A stretch of 64,000 nucleotides of DNA from Methylorubrum thiocyanatum (GCA_014138645.1 JACJIB010000005.1:124001-188000); one strand, 5' to 3'; numbered from the stretch's first letter, positions 11,447 through 20,471 are shown. Numbers and translations are program-made. The notes: generated by a model not told the origin, from the letters alone.

Positions 11447-12541
11447 TTGAAGATCGCCGTCATCGCACATCTCAAGTTCCCGATCGGACAGCCCTATCTG
11501 GGCGGCCTGGAGATGCACACGCATCACTTGGCCGGCGCGCTGCGGGCGCGGGGCCACCGGGTCACCCTCTTCGCTTCCGAAGGCTCCGATCCGGCGCTGG
11601 TGCCCGACCCCGTCTGCCCGCCCACCGGCGACGCTCTGGGCGATCCGGTGGCCTGCGAGCGGATCGAGCGGGCCGAGCTCGTGGCCTATGAGCGCATCAT
11701 GGAGGCGGTCGCCCGCGGCGGCTTCGACATCGTGCACAACAACAGCCTGCACGACCTGCCCCTGCGCGCGAGCAACACGCTCGCCGTGCCGATGACGACC
11801 GCGCTCCACACCCCGCCCTTCGAGTCCCTGGCCGAGGGCGTGCGGGCGGCCAAGCCCGGCATGATCTTCGCCGCCGTCTCGCCCTCGCTGGCGCAGGAAT
11901 GGCAGAGCCTCGTTCCGGATGCCCGCATCATCGGCAACGGCATCGACCTCTCGACCTTCGCCTTCAGCCCGGCGGCGGACCCGGCCGACTACGTGTTCTG
12001 GAGCGGGCGGATCGTGCCGGAGAAGGGCACGCATCTGGCCATCGACGCGGCGCGCCGGGCCGGGATGCGCCTGCGCTTCGCCGGTCCGCAGCCGAACCCG
12101 CGCTACTGGAACGAGTGGATCGCCCCCCGGCTCGGGGAGGACGTGACCTATGTCGGTCATCTCTCCCATCGCGAGCTGGCGCGCCAGCTCGGCGGCGCGC
12201 GGGCGGCCATCGTCTCGCCGCGCTGGGAGGAGCCGTTCGGTCTCGTCGTCGCCGAGGCGCTCGCCTGCGGCACGCCGGTCGCCGCCTTCGGCCGCGGCGC
12301 GATCCCCGACATCCTCGATCGCCATTCCGGCGCACTCGCCCCGGCCGACGACGTGGCGGCGCTCGCCCGCGCGATCCAGCGTGCCGTCGGGCTCGACCGC
12401 CGCGCCTGCCGCCGCCGGGCCGAGACGCTCTACGACGCCCAGGTGATGACCGACGGATACGAGGAACTCTACCGCGAGGTGCTGGCCGGCGCGCCCGCCA
12501 ACCGCTCCCGCGCCGCCGTCTTCGAACGCCCGGCGGCCTGA
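11447..12541 (+). CDS. Glycosyltransferase family 4
   Basis: GT-B glycosyltransferase, 364 aa from a TTG at 11447 (LKIAVIAHLKFPIGQPYLGGLEMHTHHLA). An ATG 24 codons upstream adds a Pro/Arg-rich leader not typical of the fold, so I prefer TTG. The N-terminal Rossmann half has the GGLEMHTHHLAGALRARGH motif; the C-terminal half has FWSGRIVPEKGTHLAID and PRWEEPFGLVVAEALACGTPVAAF, the E-x7-E nucleotide-sugar site of GT4. The next gene starts 4 bp after the stop, so it begins a three-gene glycosyltransferase operon. The acceptor is unknown. Confidence 0.88.
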   Translation: MKIAVIAHLKFPIGQPYLGGLEMHTHHLAGALRARGHRVTLFASEGSDPALVPDPVCPPTGDALGDPVACERIERAELVAYERIMEAVARGGFDIVHNNSLHDLPLRASNTLAVPMTTALHTPPFESLAEGVRAAKPGMIFAAVSPSLAQEWQSLVPDARIIGNGIDLSTFAFSPAADPADYVFWSGRIVPEKGTHLAIDAARRAGMRLRFAGPQPNPRYWNEWIAPRLGEDVTYVGHLSHRELARQLGGARAAIVSPRWEEPFGLVVAEALACGTPVAAFGRGAIPDILDRHSGALAPADDVAALARAIQRAVGLDRRACRRRAETLYDAQVMTDGYEELYREVLAGAPANRSRAAVFERPAA

Positions 12542-12545
12542 CGCC

Positions 12546-13664
12546 ATGACGACGGCGACCCCGACCTCCGCGCCGAAATCCGATCCGAACAGCCCGGCGG
12601 TCGTCTGCATCCCGGCCCGCAACGAGGCCGAGCGCCTGCCGCGCCTGCTGCGGGCGCTCGCCGCGCAGCACGGATACGCGGCGGATGCGCCCCTCAGGGT
12701 CGTCGTCGTCGTCAACAACTGCACCGACGGCACGGCCGAGGCGGTGCGTGCCCTCGACGCTTCGGGCGCGCTCGCCAGCCTGGCGCTGCGCCTGATCGAG
12801 GCGACGTTTGCCGCAGACGAGGCCCATGTCGGCACCGCCCGGCGCCGCGCCCTCGATGCGGGTGCCGCGTGGCTGGAGGACGAGGGCGCACCGGACGGCG
12901 TGCTGCTCACCACCGATGCCGATGCGCGGCTCGCCCCCGGATGGGTCGCAGCGAACCTGCGCGCGCTGGAGAGGGCCGAGATCGTCGGTGGCCGCCTCGT
13001 GATCGACGACGAGGGGGCGGCGGATCCCGCGCTCGCGGCCTTCCACGCGCGGGTCGAGCGCTACTGGTCGGGCGTGCGCGCCCTCGAGGATGCCCTCGAT
13101 CCGCCGCCCCATGATCCCGCGCCGCGCCACGGCGACCATACCGGCGGCAGCCTTGCCCTGCGGGCCTCGCTCTACCGCGCGGTGGGCGGCCTGCCGGTCC
13201 TGCCCCGCGGCGAGGACAACGCCCTCGTCGCCGCCGTGCAGCGGGCGGGCGGGCGCCTGCGCCACTGCCCCGACGTGGCGGTGCGCGTCTCCGCCCGCAC
13301 CGCCGGAAGGGCCGAGGGCGGCATGGCCACCGAGATGCTGCGCCGCGCCCGCGTCGTGCGCGACGGCGAGGCCTACCGCCTGCCGGTGGCCGCGCATTGG
13401 GAAACCGTCATCCTGCGCCGGGCGGCCCTGCGCCGGGCCTATCGCGAGGGCGCCGACCCCGCCGTGCTGCGGGGGCTCGGGCTCGATGCCGACGACCTCG
13501 CCGCCATCGACGTCGCGGCCTGCCCCAACGACATCGCCTTCGTCGAGCGCGCCCATGCCCGCCTGGAGGCGCGGGACGGCGCCGCCCCGGAATGCGGCCT
13601 CGACGAGGCGTTGGCGGCGCTCGAACACCGTGCCGCCGCCCTGCGGCGCGACCGGGCGGCCTGA
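12546..13664 (+). CDS. Glycosyltransferase family 2-like protein
   Basis: 372-aa GT-A type protein. The N-terminal motif VVCIPARNEAERLPRLLRAL and the metal/nucleotide-binding acidic segment LLTTDADARLAPGW indicate a GT2 fold; a later LPRGEDNALVAAVQRAGGRL resembles the ED catalytic-base region. The C-terminal 120 residues are Ala/Arg-rich and not assigned. It follows the GT4 gene by 4 bp. The donor and acceptor are unknown; the setting suggests envelope or exported polysaccharide, or a glycosylated small molecule. Confidence 0.82.
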   Translation: MTTATPTSAPKSDPNSPAVVCIPARNEAERLPRLLRALAAQHGYAADAPLRVVVVVNNCTDGTAEAVRALDASGALASLALRLIEATFAADEAHVGTARRRALDAGAAWLEDEGAPDGVLLTTDADARLAPGWVAANLRALERAEIVGGRLVIDDEGAADPALAAFHARVERYWSGVRALEDALDPPPHDPAPRHGDHTGGSLALRASLYRAVGGLPVLPRGEDNALVAAVQRAGGRLRHCPDVAVRVSARTAGRAEGGMATEMLRRARVVRDGEAYRLPVAAHWETVILRRAALRRAYREGADPAVLRGLGLDADDLAAIDVAACPNDIAFVERAHARLEARDGAAPECGLDEALAALEHRAAALRRDRAA

Positions 13665-13703
13665 GATGCGCCCCGCCGCCCACCGCCTCGTTTCGGAGCG
13701 TGC

Positions 13704-14777
13704 ATGACGCGTCCGCTCGGCTACTACGTCCATCATCAGGGGGCCGGGCATCTGCAGCGGGCGATCGCGCTGTCGCGGGCCCTCGAGACGCTGGGGCGGC
13801 CCTGCACGCTGATGGGCAGCTTCGCCGGCCTCGACACCACGGGCGCCCCGGGGCCCGTTCTCGACCTACCCGACGACCGCCTCGACCGCAGCTTCGACGG
13901 GCGGGACGGTGCGGGGCAGCGCCCCGAATGCTTCCACTACGTGCCGCTCAACCATCCTGGCATCCGCGCGCGGATGGGGCGGATCGCCGCCTGGGCGGCG
14001 CAGAACGACCCGGCGCTGATCGTCGTTGACGTCTCGGCGGAGGTGGCGCTGCTCGCCCGGCTGCTGTCGGTGCCGAGCCTCGTGGTGCGCTTGTCCGGCA
14101 CCCGCACCGACCGGCCGCATTTAGAGGCGTTCCGCGCCGCCTCGCGCCTGCTCGCCCCCTTCCCCGAAGCCCTGGACGGCGGCGACGTGCCGGATTGGGT
14201 GCGCGAAAAGACCCTCTATGGCGGCTTCCTCGGGGGGGCGCCCGCGCGGGCGGCGCCGGAGGAGGATGGGCGCATCGTCGTGGTGTTCGGCCGCGGCGGC
14301 GAGGGCGGGCGCCTGGACGCCCTGATCGAGGCCGCCGGAGCCGTGCCGGACCGTGCGTGGCATGTGCTCGGCCCGGTCGTCGGAACGGGCTCGGCCCCGC
14401 AAAACCTCCACCTGCATGGATGGGTCACGGATGTGCGCCCGCACCTCGCCCCCGCCGCCCTCGTGGTCGGGGGCGCGGGCGACGGGCTCGTCACCGCGGT
14501 GGCGGCCCTCGGCAAGCGCTTCCTGTGCCTGCCCGAGCCCCGCGCCTATGACGAGCAGGAGGCCAAGGCGCAGGCGCTGGAGCGGCTCGGCGCAGCGGTG
14601 GTGCATCGCGGCTGGCCGGAGACGGGCGCCTGGGCCGACCTCGTCACCCGCGGCCTCGCCCTCGATCCGGACGTCGTCCGGCGCCTTGCCGAGCCCGATG
14701 CGCTGACGCGCACGGCGGCGGCGATCGAGGCTCTGTGTCGGGATGCGGGTTGCACCCCTTCGGAACGCGAGCCTTGA
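13704..14777 (+). CDS. MurG/GT28-like glycosyltransferase
   Basis: 357-aa protein starting MTRPLGYYVHHQGAGHLQRAIALSRAL. The HHQGAGHLQRA segment is the GxGH-type N-terminal loop of GT-B enzymes of the MurG/UGT kind. A C-terminal VVFGRGGEGGRLDALIEAAG and VVGGAGDGLVTAVAALGKRFLCLPEPRAYDEQEAKAQALERLGA correspond to the nucleotide-sugar binding half. It is the third gene of the glycosyltransferase run (39 bp after the previous stop). The specific sugar cannot be named. Confidence 0.78.
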   Translation: MTRPLGYYVHHQGAGHLQRAIALSRALETLGRPCTLMGSFAGLDTTGAPGPVLDLPDDRLDRSFDGRDGAGQRPECFHYVPLNHPGIRARMGRIAAWAAQNDPALIVVDVSAEVALLARLLSVPSLVVRLSGTRTDRPHLEAFRAASRLLAPFPEALDGGDVPDWVREKTLYGGFLGGAPARAAPEEDGRIVVVFGRGGEGGRLDALIEAAGAVPDRAWHVLGPVVGTGSAPQNLHLHGWVTDVRPHLAPAALVVGGAGDGLVTAVAALGKRFLCLPEPRAYDEQEAKAQALERLGAAVVHRGWPETGAWADLVTRGLALDPDVVRRLAEPDALTRTAAAIEALCRDAGCTPSEREP

Positions 14778-14933
14778 AGGGGGACACGCGGTCATCGCGA
14801 CCAGCGAGGAGCCCCATCCGTGCCCGCCTGAACCTTGAGGCCTGAACCGAATCGACTTGTAAACAGCCGTTGCGATGCAGGCATTCGACGGGCAGATTGC
14901 CACTATTCAACGTCACATGAGGCTTGTGTCGCG

Positions 14934-15146
14934 GTGCCTGACGAGTCGATCAAGGGTCCAGCCTCATACTTCCCATCCATAGAAAAGAAGTACGGAAGGC
15001 CGATCGGCGATTGGCAGCAGATCGTGCGGAGCAAACTGCCGGCAAAGCACATGGAACTGGTGGCGATGCTCAAGGCCGAGCATGGACTGGGGCATGGGCA
15101 TGCGAACGCAATCGTGGCGCATGTTCTGGCGGAGCAGAAAGGCTAA
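14934..15146 (+). CDS. DUF4287 domain small protein
   Basis: About 70 aa from a GTG at 14934. The sequence PASYFPSIEKKYGRPIGDWQQIVRS and HMELVAMLKAEHGLGHGHANAIVAHVL matches the small DUF4287 module, a helical domain of unknown function. Sequence upstream in the same frame (from 14835) shows no family similarity and has Cys/Arg-rich composition, so the GTG is preferred. Confidence 0.75.
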   Translation: MPDESIKGPASYFPSIEKKYGRPIGDWQQIVRSKLPAKHMELVAMLKAEHGLGHGHANAIVAHVLAEQKG

Positions 15147-15219
15147 CCCGCTTTCGATCTTCCCTCTTCGACCGGCTTTCCTAACCCCGATCCGGCGGGC
15201 GACGTCCGCCATGCACCCC

Positions 15220-15510
15220 CTATCGCTGCTCGTTCGTCGTGCCCGGGGCGGTCTCCCGGCCCGTGGTTCCGGGACCCGACGCGCCGTGCGTGCGCGGCTT
15301 GTCGGACAGCACGCCGGCGCCGTCGCGCGTGATGCCGCCGCTGCCCGGATTGGGGTTGGTGCTCTTGGCCGTACCGGTCTGGTCGTTGACGCCGGCATTG
15401 CCGAAGCTGCCGGCGCGTCCCGCGCCGCCGCCCGTCTCCTGAGCGGCGACCGGCAGAGGCGCCAGGACCGCGACCCCGAGCATTGTGGCGGCGAGCCTTC
15501 GTCCGTTCAT
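15220..15510 (-). CDS. Small exported hypothetical protein
   Basis: 96 aa. The N-terminus MNGRRLAATMLGVAVLAPLPVAAQ is a good Sec signal peptide with an AQ cleavage end. The mature part is Gly/Thr/Asn-rich low-complexity sequence without recognisable domain. It is the last member of a run of four small minus-strand genes (16329 to 15220) whose products all look disordered. Confidence 0.6.
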   Translation of the reverse strand: MNGRRLAATMLGVAVLAPLPVAAQETGGGAGRAGSFGNAGVNDQTGTAKSTNPNPGSGGITRDGAGVLSDKPRTHGASGPGTTGRETAPGTTNEQR

Positions 15511-15537
15511 CGCGGTCTCTCTTTGCGGGCTCGGCCC

Positions 15538-15855
15538 TCAGCGCTCGGGCTTGAAGCTCGGATCGCTGATGCGGCGCAGGTTCTCCGGCGGAGTCTCCGC
15601 CTCGGTGGCCTCGACCGACTCGACGCTGCCGCCGGCGATGGAATCGCGGCGGTCGAAGCCGGAGGCGGTGCGCGCCGTCTGGGCTTGCCAACTCGGATCC
15701 TCCTGCAAGGCGCGCTGGAGGTCGGCGGGGCGGGCGACGTCGAGGGGGCTGTCCTGGCCGAAATCCTGCCCGTTGCGGTCGGCGTAGGCATTGAAGTCGC
15801 GCAGGGATTCGTGCTCGGAACCGGCCTTACGGCCCTCGTTTCCTGTGTCGTCCAT
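15538..15855 (-). CDS. Small acidic hypothetical protein
   Basis: 105 aa, hydrophilic, rich in Asp/Glu/Ser/Ala, without membrane segment or signal peptide; the C-terminus ends RRISDPSFKPER. No family recognised. It lies 27 bp upstream of the exported small protein and 63 bp downstream of the previous small gene, so probably co-transcribed. Confidence 0.55.
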   Translation of the reverse strand: MDDTGNEGRKAGSEHESLRDFNAYADRNGQDFGQDSPLDVARPADLQRALQEDPSWQAQTARTASGFDRRDSIAGGSVESVEATEAETPPENLRRISDPSFKPER

Positions 15856-15918
15856 GGCTGTCCTCCTGACGGAGAGCGGCGCGGGCCGCTCGATCTCGGC
15901 TCGGCCCGGAGGCCGTGC

Positions 15919-16146
15919 TCAGTGGGAGCGGTCGGTGCGGTCGGGGGCGCGGCCCGTGCTGCTGTGGGTGTGATGCGCGTCGCGCTCACCGCCACCGCCG
16001 GAGACGCCCGACTTGGAATGGTTCGTCGGGCTACCGGGGGTCGGCCCGTGATCGGGCTCGACGAAAGGCTTCGAGCGGTCCTGATGGCTGCTGCCCGGCC
16101 CGCCATGATGGCGGTTGGTGCTGGGGTGCTTCGCGGATGTGCTCAT
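15919..16146 (-). CDS. Small His/Ser/Gly-rich hypothetical protein
   Basis: 75 aa, predicted fully disordered: MSTSAKHPSTNRHHGGPGSS and a Ser/Gly/His/Asp-rich remainder. No family recognised. It begins immediately after the stop of the preceding 60-aa gene (no gap), which supports coupled expression. Composition alone also allows it to be non-coding. Confidence 0.5.
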   Translation of the reverse strand: MSTSAKHPSTNRHHGGPGSSHQDRSKPFVEPDHGPTPGSPTNHSKSGVSGGGGERDAHHTHSSTGRAPDRTDRSH

Positions 16147-16329
16147 TCAGCGATCCTGCTGGTAGCCCTGATGGGTGGTGTTGACCTTCGAGTTGCCGGC
16201 TTGGCCGATCTTGTCCGGGTCCTTGGTCTGGGAGGAGGACCGGCCCTGGGCGGTGGCGGTCTCGGGCGCGCTTCCCGGGCCCTTGTCGGAGCGGTTGGCC
16301 GGCGGAACGGGTGGGGGCTTGGTGGTCAT
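16147..16329 (-). CDS. Small hydrophilic hypothetical protein
   Basis: 60 aa starting MTTKPPPVPPANRSDKGPGS, hydrophilic and disordered, ending HQGYQQDR. It abuts the next small gene with no intergenic base, and is the first gene of the small-protein run. An Arg/Pro-rich upstream extension in the same frame was not adopted. No family recognised. Confidence 0.5.
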   Translation of the reverse strand: MTTKPPPVPPANRSDKGPGSAPETATAQGRSSSQTKDPDKIGQAGNSKVNTTHQGYQQDR

Positions 16330-16685
16330 CGAAACTCCTGAAGACTCAGGCGGCGTGAGATGTCCGGAAAACCAGCCGCATCTTGAAGAGTTCGCATCGA
16401 GGGCCGAAAACTTTTCCGGCACAGGCCGGGTCATCGCGCCGCGGAGCAAGGATATCGTGGGGCATAAGCGCGGCCTTGTGGGCGGCATTCATGCACGTAA
16501 GACGCATCAATGTTGATCAGGGTACGGCCTTGATCTGCGTGGGACGGAGCGCTCATGCCAAACAGCCTTGGGATGAGGTCTCGTCTACGCAGAACCGATC
16601 CGATTCCCGGTCATGGCCCCGGCTTGAACCATCGCCCGTCCGCGCCGGTTTCGCCGCGGAGCCGAACCATCGCGGAGATGACGAC
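16330..16685. other. Divergent promoter region between small-protein genes
   Basis: 356 bp between divergently oriented small genes. I looked for the alphaproteobacterial EcfG general-stress promoter (GGAAC-N16/17-CGTT) on both strands and saw no exact match. An AT-richer stretch lies near 16490-16530. No gene is supported. Confidence 0.4.
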
Positions 16686-16901
16686 ATGGCACGAGAGGGC
16701 GAAGACCGGGCGCAGGGGTTCGCCGGTGAGAGCGTGGCCGGCCGCCCCGGTGCTCCGAGCCTGAGCAGCCCCGACCACGCGGAGGCCGGCGACCGCAGCC
16801 CGAGCCACCGAAGCCTCACGGGCGGAGCCTCACCGCGGCCCGATCCGGGCCGCGAGGGAACGGGGAAGCGCGAGGCGAGCGATCCGCCCTCGAAGGGCTG
16901 A
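16686..16901 (+). CDS. Small disordered hypothetical protein
   Basis: 71 aa beginning MAREGEDRAQGFAGESVAGRPG, rich in Ser/Gly/Pro/Asp/Arg and ending DPPSKG. Composition resembles the four small genes on the opposite strand. No domain or membrane segment. An overlapping alternative frame starts a few bases upstream, so coding status is uncertain. Confidence 0.4.
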   Translation: MAREGEDRAQGFAGESVAGRPGAPSLSSPDHAEAGDRSPSHRSLTGGASPRPDPGREGTGKREASDPPSKG

Positions 16902-16920
16902 TGGCCCTGGGGGCCTTGCG

Positions 16921-17784
16921 TCAGAACGGCCGGTCCGGCGGCACGCGGGCGGCGGCGATCTCGTCCGGGCTCGGGCCGCGCAGCAGGGTGATGTCGGGCT
17001 CGCGGTTCGCGTCGATCAGGCCGAGCCGGGCGAAGGCGTCGAGCCAGCCGTCCATCGGCCAGAGCCCGTGCCGGGCGCGGAAGCGGCGGGCGTTGCGGAC
17101 GATGTCGACGAAGTGCTGGAGCGGCGGGTCGCAGGAGAGGTGGTGCTGGTGGAAGGCCGGCGGCGCACCCGCCAGCAGCACCGGCACGCCGATCTCTGCG
17201 GCACGGAAGGCGAGGTCGGTGTCCTCGGCGCCGTAGCCGTCATAGCCCTCGTCGAAGCCGCCGAGCCGGTCGTAGGTCGCAGCCCGCACCGCGAAGGCGA
17301 GCGACCAGAACAGACCGGGATTCGTCGTCTCGCGCACGCCGCTCGCCGGAAAATCCCGGGCCGGGTGGAGGAGGCCGGCCCGCAGCAGATCCGCCTCCTG
17401 CCAGCCATCCCGTACCGCGCCCGCGGGCAGATAGCGGATCGGCCCGCAGACCAGGGCATCGTGCGCCGCCGCCGCCGCGGACAGCGCCGGGACGAGGCCG
17501 GCGGAGGGGATGCAATCGACGTCGAGGAAGACGAGGACGTCGCCGGCGGCCGCCGCCCGACCGGCATTGCGCGCGGCGGCGAGCGGCAGGCCGGCGCTCG
17601 GGAAATCGACCCGCCGCAGCGGGAACGGCGTCTCCGGCAGCGGTTCGGGGGCGGGCCCCATCTCGACCACGACGCATTCGGCCGGGCCTTCGCCGGCGGC
17701 AGCCGCGCGGGCGAGCCCCTCGATCAGGCGCGCAAGGTGGGCGTCGCGCCCCTTGTTGAGCGTGACGACGCTGGTGGTGCTCAC
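16921..17784 (-). CDS. Glycosyltransferase family 2 (GalNAc-transferase-like)
   Basis: 287-aa GT-A protein. The acceptor/nucleotide part has LPLAAARNAGRAAAAGDVLVFLDVDCIPS with the DxD-type motif, followed by GGFDEGYDGYGAEDTDLAFRA, the Glyco_transf_7C-like catalytic ED motif, and a FHQHHLSC metal/His motif. The start MSTTSVVTLNKGRDAHLARLI matches GT2 N-termini. It lies 102 bp downstream of the PIG-L deacetylase gene on the same strand, a pairing that suggests modification of a glycolipid or polysaccharide. Confidence 0.87.
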   Translation of the reverse strand: MSTTSVVTLNKGRDAHLARLIEGLARAAAAGEGPAECVVVEMGPAPEPLPETPFPLRRVDFPSAGLPLAAARNAGRAAAAGDVLVFLDVDCIPSAGLVPALSAAAAAHDALVCGPIRYLPAGAVRDGWQEADLLRAGLLHPARDFPASGVRETTNPGLFWSLAFAVRAATYDRLGGFDEGYDGYGAEDTDLAFRAAEIGVPVLLAGAPPAFHQHHLSCDPPLQHFVDIVRNARRFRARHGLWPMDGWLDAFARLGLIDANREPDITLLRGPSPDEIAAARVPPDRPF

Positions 17785-17886
17785 GGGGGTTTCCGGTCCG
17801 GGCCAGGCTTGAAGGTCATGCCCGTCCTGACAGCCTGAACCTGAAACCCGGATGAAGGGGCCGACGAAGAGGCCGACGAAGCGACC

Positions 17887-18624
17887 TCAGCGCAGGGCGA
17901 TGTACCATTCGTGCGGGCTGCAGAGCCGGTCGATCATCGCCGGCTCCAACTGGAAGCCGGAGGGATCGTCCTCGATCAGGCCGGAGACCTGCGAGGCATG
18001 GGCCTCCACCGCCCGGCGCTTGGCCGCGCGCTCGCCCTCCACGGAGAGGCGAAACCCCTCCGGCGCCGGTCCGACCTCGCGCTCCGGCGGCAGGGTCCAG
18101 CCCCAGACCGGGTAGGCATAGGCCGCGATGCCGGGGAGCCGGGCGCGGGCGAGATCGACGATGGCCGCCGAGGCGGTGTGGTCGCAATGCGGATCGTGCC
18201 GCCACGTCACGAACAGGGCGCTCGCCCCGGCCGCGCGGGCGATGTCGGCGATCGCGTCGGCCGCCGCCTCGGCCTGCGGGCCCTCGCTCGGCACGCCGCC
18301 GTCGGGCAGGCGCAGGAAATGGACATGCTCGGCGCCGAGCCCGAGTTCGGCCATGGCCCGCACGGTCTCGGATTCGCGAAGATCCCGCAGGCGGTCGTGG
18401 GGATAGGCTTTGGAGTTCGGGTGCGAGCCGCAGCCGTCGCTGACGATGACGACGCGCACGGCGCGGCCCTCCGCAAGCGCCTGCACGATCAGTCCGCCGC
18501 AGCCGAGGCTCTCGTCGTCCGGATGCGGCGCGGCCACGACGAGGCCGCCCCCGTCCGGCACGAGGGTGGCGAGCGGGGCGACGGGCAGGCCCTTCACGGC
18601 CTCGAGGAAGGCATCGGCGCGCAT
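17887..18624 (-). CDS. PIG-L family (LmbE-like) zinc-dependent deacetylase
   Basis: 245 aa. The zinc site APHPDDESLGCGG (His34, Asp36, Asp37) and the third ligand segment WRHDPHCDHTAS are intact. The family removes N-acetyl groups from sugar amines in glycolipids, bacillithiol/mycothiol precursors and antibiotics. Neighbouring glycosyltransferases argue for a deacetylase acting on a glycosylated intermediate. The substrate is not determined. Confidence 0.9.
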   Translation of the reverse strand: MRADAFLEAVKGLPVAPLATLVPDGGGLVVAAPHPDDESLGCGGLIVQALAEGRAVRVVIVSDGCGSHPNSKAYPHDRLRDLRESETVRAMAELGLGAEHVHFLRLPDGGVPSEGPQAEAAADAIADIARAAGASALFVTWRHDPHCDHTASAAIVDLARARLPGIAAYAYPVWGWTLPPEREVGPAPEGFRLSVEGERAAKRRAVEAHASQVSGLIEDDPSGFQLEPAMIDRLCSPHEWYIALR

Positions 18625-18648
18625 GGCTCCTCCTGATCGGTTCTCGTC

Positions 18649-19368
18649 CTAGTCGGCTCTCGCGGCGAGATAGCGTGCAAATCCCTTGGCGCGCAGGTCG
18701 CAGGCCGGGCAGGTGCCGCAGCCATAGCCCCAGTCGTGGCGCTCGCCCCGGTCGCCGAGATAGCAGGTGTGGCTCTCCTCGACGATCAGATCGACGAGGG
18801 GCCGCCCGCCCAACGCCTCCGCGAGCGCCCAGGTCTGCGCCTTGTCAATCCACATCAGGGGCGTGTGCAGCACGAAGCGGCGCTCCATCCCGAGGTTGAG
18901 CGCGACCTGCAGCGCCTTGATCGTGTCGTCGCGGCAATCGGGATAGCCGGAAAAGTCGGTCTCGCACATGCCGCCGACGATGTGGCGCAGGCCCCTGCGA
19001 TAGGCGAGCGCGGCGGCGAAGGTGAGGAAGGCGAGGTTGCGCCCCGGCACGAAGGTGTTGGGCAGCCCGTCCCGGGCGAAGGCGATGGCGCTGTCGCGGG
19101 TCAGCGCCGTGTCGGAGATCGCGCCGAGGGCCGCCAGGGACAGCGTGTGGTCCTCCCCGAGCCGGCGGCGCCAGCCCGGATCGAGGGCGGTCACGCCCCG
19201 CCGCAGGGCCTCGCGCCGGTCGAGCTCGACCCGGTGGCGCTGGCCGTAATCGAAGCCGAGCGTCTCCACATGCGGGAAGCGGTCGAGCGCCCAGGCGAGG
19301 CAGGTCGCCGAATCCTGGCCGCCGGAGAACAGCACCAGCGCACCCGCCTCCGCCGCCTCGCCCGCCAT
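18649..19368 (-). CDS. queC: 7-cyano-7-deazaguanine (preQ0) synthase
   Basis: Converts 7-carboxy-7-deazaguanine to preQ0 using ATP and ammonia. 239 aa from [25 protein letters not shown], with the PP-loop SGGQDS; the C-terminal zinc site is seen in [24 protein letters not shown]. The start sits 2 bp after the queD stop, so the two are co-translated. The product feeds queuosine in tRNA. Confidence 0.97.
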   Translation of the reverse strand: MAGEAAEAGALVLFSGGQDSATCLAWALDRFPHVETLGFDYGQRHRVELDRREALRRGVTALDPGWRRRLGEDHTLSLAALGAISDTALTRDSAIAFARDGLPNTFVPGRNLAFLTFAAALAYRRGLRHIVGGMCETDFSGYPDCRDDTIKALQVALNLGMERRFVLHTPLMWIDKAQTWALAEALGGRPLVDLIVEESHTCYLGDRGERHDWGYGCGTCPACDLRAKGFARYLAARAD

Positions 19369-19370
19369 CG

Positions 19371-19727
19371 TCACGCGCCCTCGTACTCGGCCCAGGAATA
19401 GGGCGTCTCGAAGATCCGCACGCTCGCGAGCCCCGGGATCGCCGGCTTGGCGCGATGCCAGATCCAGGCCGCGATATGTTCGGCGGTGGGGTTTTCGAGC
19501 CCCTCGATCTCGTTGAGGCAATGGTGGTCGAGCTGCTCCAGCAGCGGCGCGAAGGCGCTCTCGATGTCGTAGAAATCGACGACCCAGCCCGTGGTCGGAT
19601 CGACCGCGCCCGCCACCGTCAGCTCCACGCGGTAGGAATGCCCGTGCATGCGGTGGCAGCGGTGGGTCTCGGGCACGTTCGGCAGGCGGTGGGCCGCCTC
19701 GAAGGTGAAGGCCTGGGTGATCTTCAT
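19371..19727 (-). CDS. queD: 6-carboxy-5,6,7,8-tetrahydropterin synthase
   Basis: 118 aa. Makes 6-carboxytetrahydropterin from dihydroneopterin triphosphate, the second step to preQ0. Start [32 protein letters not shown] shows the zinc-binding His residues (AAHRL, HGHSY) and catalytic Cys. A longer frame upstream is ignored because MKI matches family starts. It stands between queE (111 bp upstream) and queC. Confidence 0.97.
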   Translation of the reverse strand: MKITQAFTFEAAHRLPNVPETHRCHRMHGHSYRVELTVAGAVDPTTGWVVDFYDIESAFAPLLEQLDHHCLNEIEGLENPTAEHIAAWIWHRAKPAIPGLASVRIFETPYSWAEYEGA

Positions 19728-19838
19728 GGGATGGACGATTGTCCGCGGGACGCGGACCTCTCTCGAAACGATCGGCAAGGGGGGCTCGGAGCCGGATATG
19801 TCATCGCCGCGGGCAAAATGCACGCTCGCGCGACAGGA

Positions 19839-20471
19839 TCATGGAATCCCGATGATCTTGTGCGTCTGGAGCGAGAGGCGCCAGCGGGCATCCGAGCGGC
19901 AATAGGCCACCGCCGCGGCGGTGTTGGCGGCGGCCTCCGGCCCGTCCATCGGCTGAAGGAAGCGGTGCCGGAAGGGCAGGTCCGCAAAACGCTCGGGAAG
20001 GGCCTCGGCCTGGGGAAAGACCAGCTTCAGCTCGTCGCCGGAGGTCTGGGCCAGCGGGTTGCCGGCCTTGGGGCTCACGCAGATCCAGTCGATGCCGGGC
20101 GGGGCGGGAAGCGTCCCGTTGGTTTCCACCGCCACCTCGAAGCCGCGGGCATGCACGGCGGCGATCAGGGCCTCGTCGAGTTGGAGCAACGGCTCGCCGC
20201 CGGTGAAGACGACGTAGCGGTTGGCCTTGCCGCCGCCCCAGGTCGCCGCGATCGCTTCGGCGAGCGCCTCGGCATCGGAAAAACGCCCGCCGCCCTCGCC
20301 GTCCATCCCGATGAAGTCGGTGTCGCAGAAACGGCAGGCGGCCTCCGCCCGGTCCTCCTCGCGGCCCGACCAGAGATTGCAGCCGGAAAACCGGCAGAAC
20401 ACAGCCGCGCGCCCGGCCTGGGCGCCCTCGCCCTGAAGGGTGTGGAAGAGTTCCTTGACCGCGTAGGACAT
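19839..20471 (-). CDS. queE: 7-carboxy-7-deazaguanine synthase (radical SAM)
   Basis: 210 aa from MSYAVKELFHTLQGEGAQAGR. Ring-contracting radical SAM enzyme. The cluster motif is Cys31-x14-Cys46-x2-Cys49 (CNLWSGREEDRAEAACRFC), the expanded QueE loop rather than CxxxCxxC. The FTGGEPLLQ segment binds SAM and ETNGT follows. First gene of queE-queD-queC; the divergent dac gene lies 260 bp away. QueF and the tRNA transglycosylase are not in the window. Confidence 0.96.
   Translation of the reverse strand: MSYAVKELFHTLQGEGAQAGRAAVFCRFSGCNLWSGREEDRAEAACRFCDTDFIGMDGEGGGRFSDAEALAEAIAATWGGGKANRYVVFTGGEPLLQLDEALIAAVHARGFEVAVETNGTLPAPPGIDWICVSPKAGNPLAQTSGDELKLVFPQAEALPERFADLPFRHRFLQPMDGPEAAANTAAAVAYCRSDARWRLSLQTHKIIGIP

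Noticed and set aside
16330..16685. EcfG (GGAAC-N16/17-CGTT) promoter for small-protein genes
   Set aside because: No exact match to the consensus on either strand.
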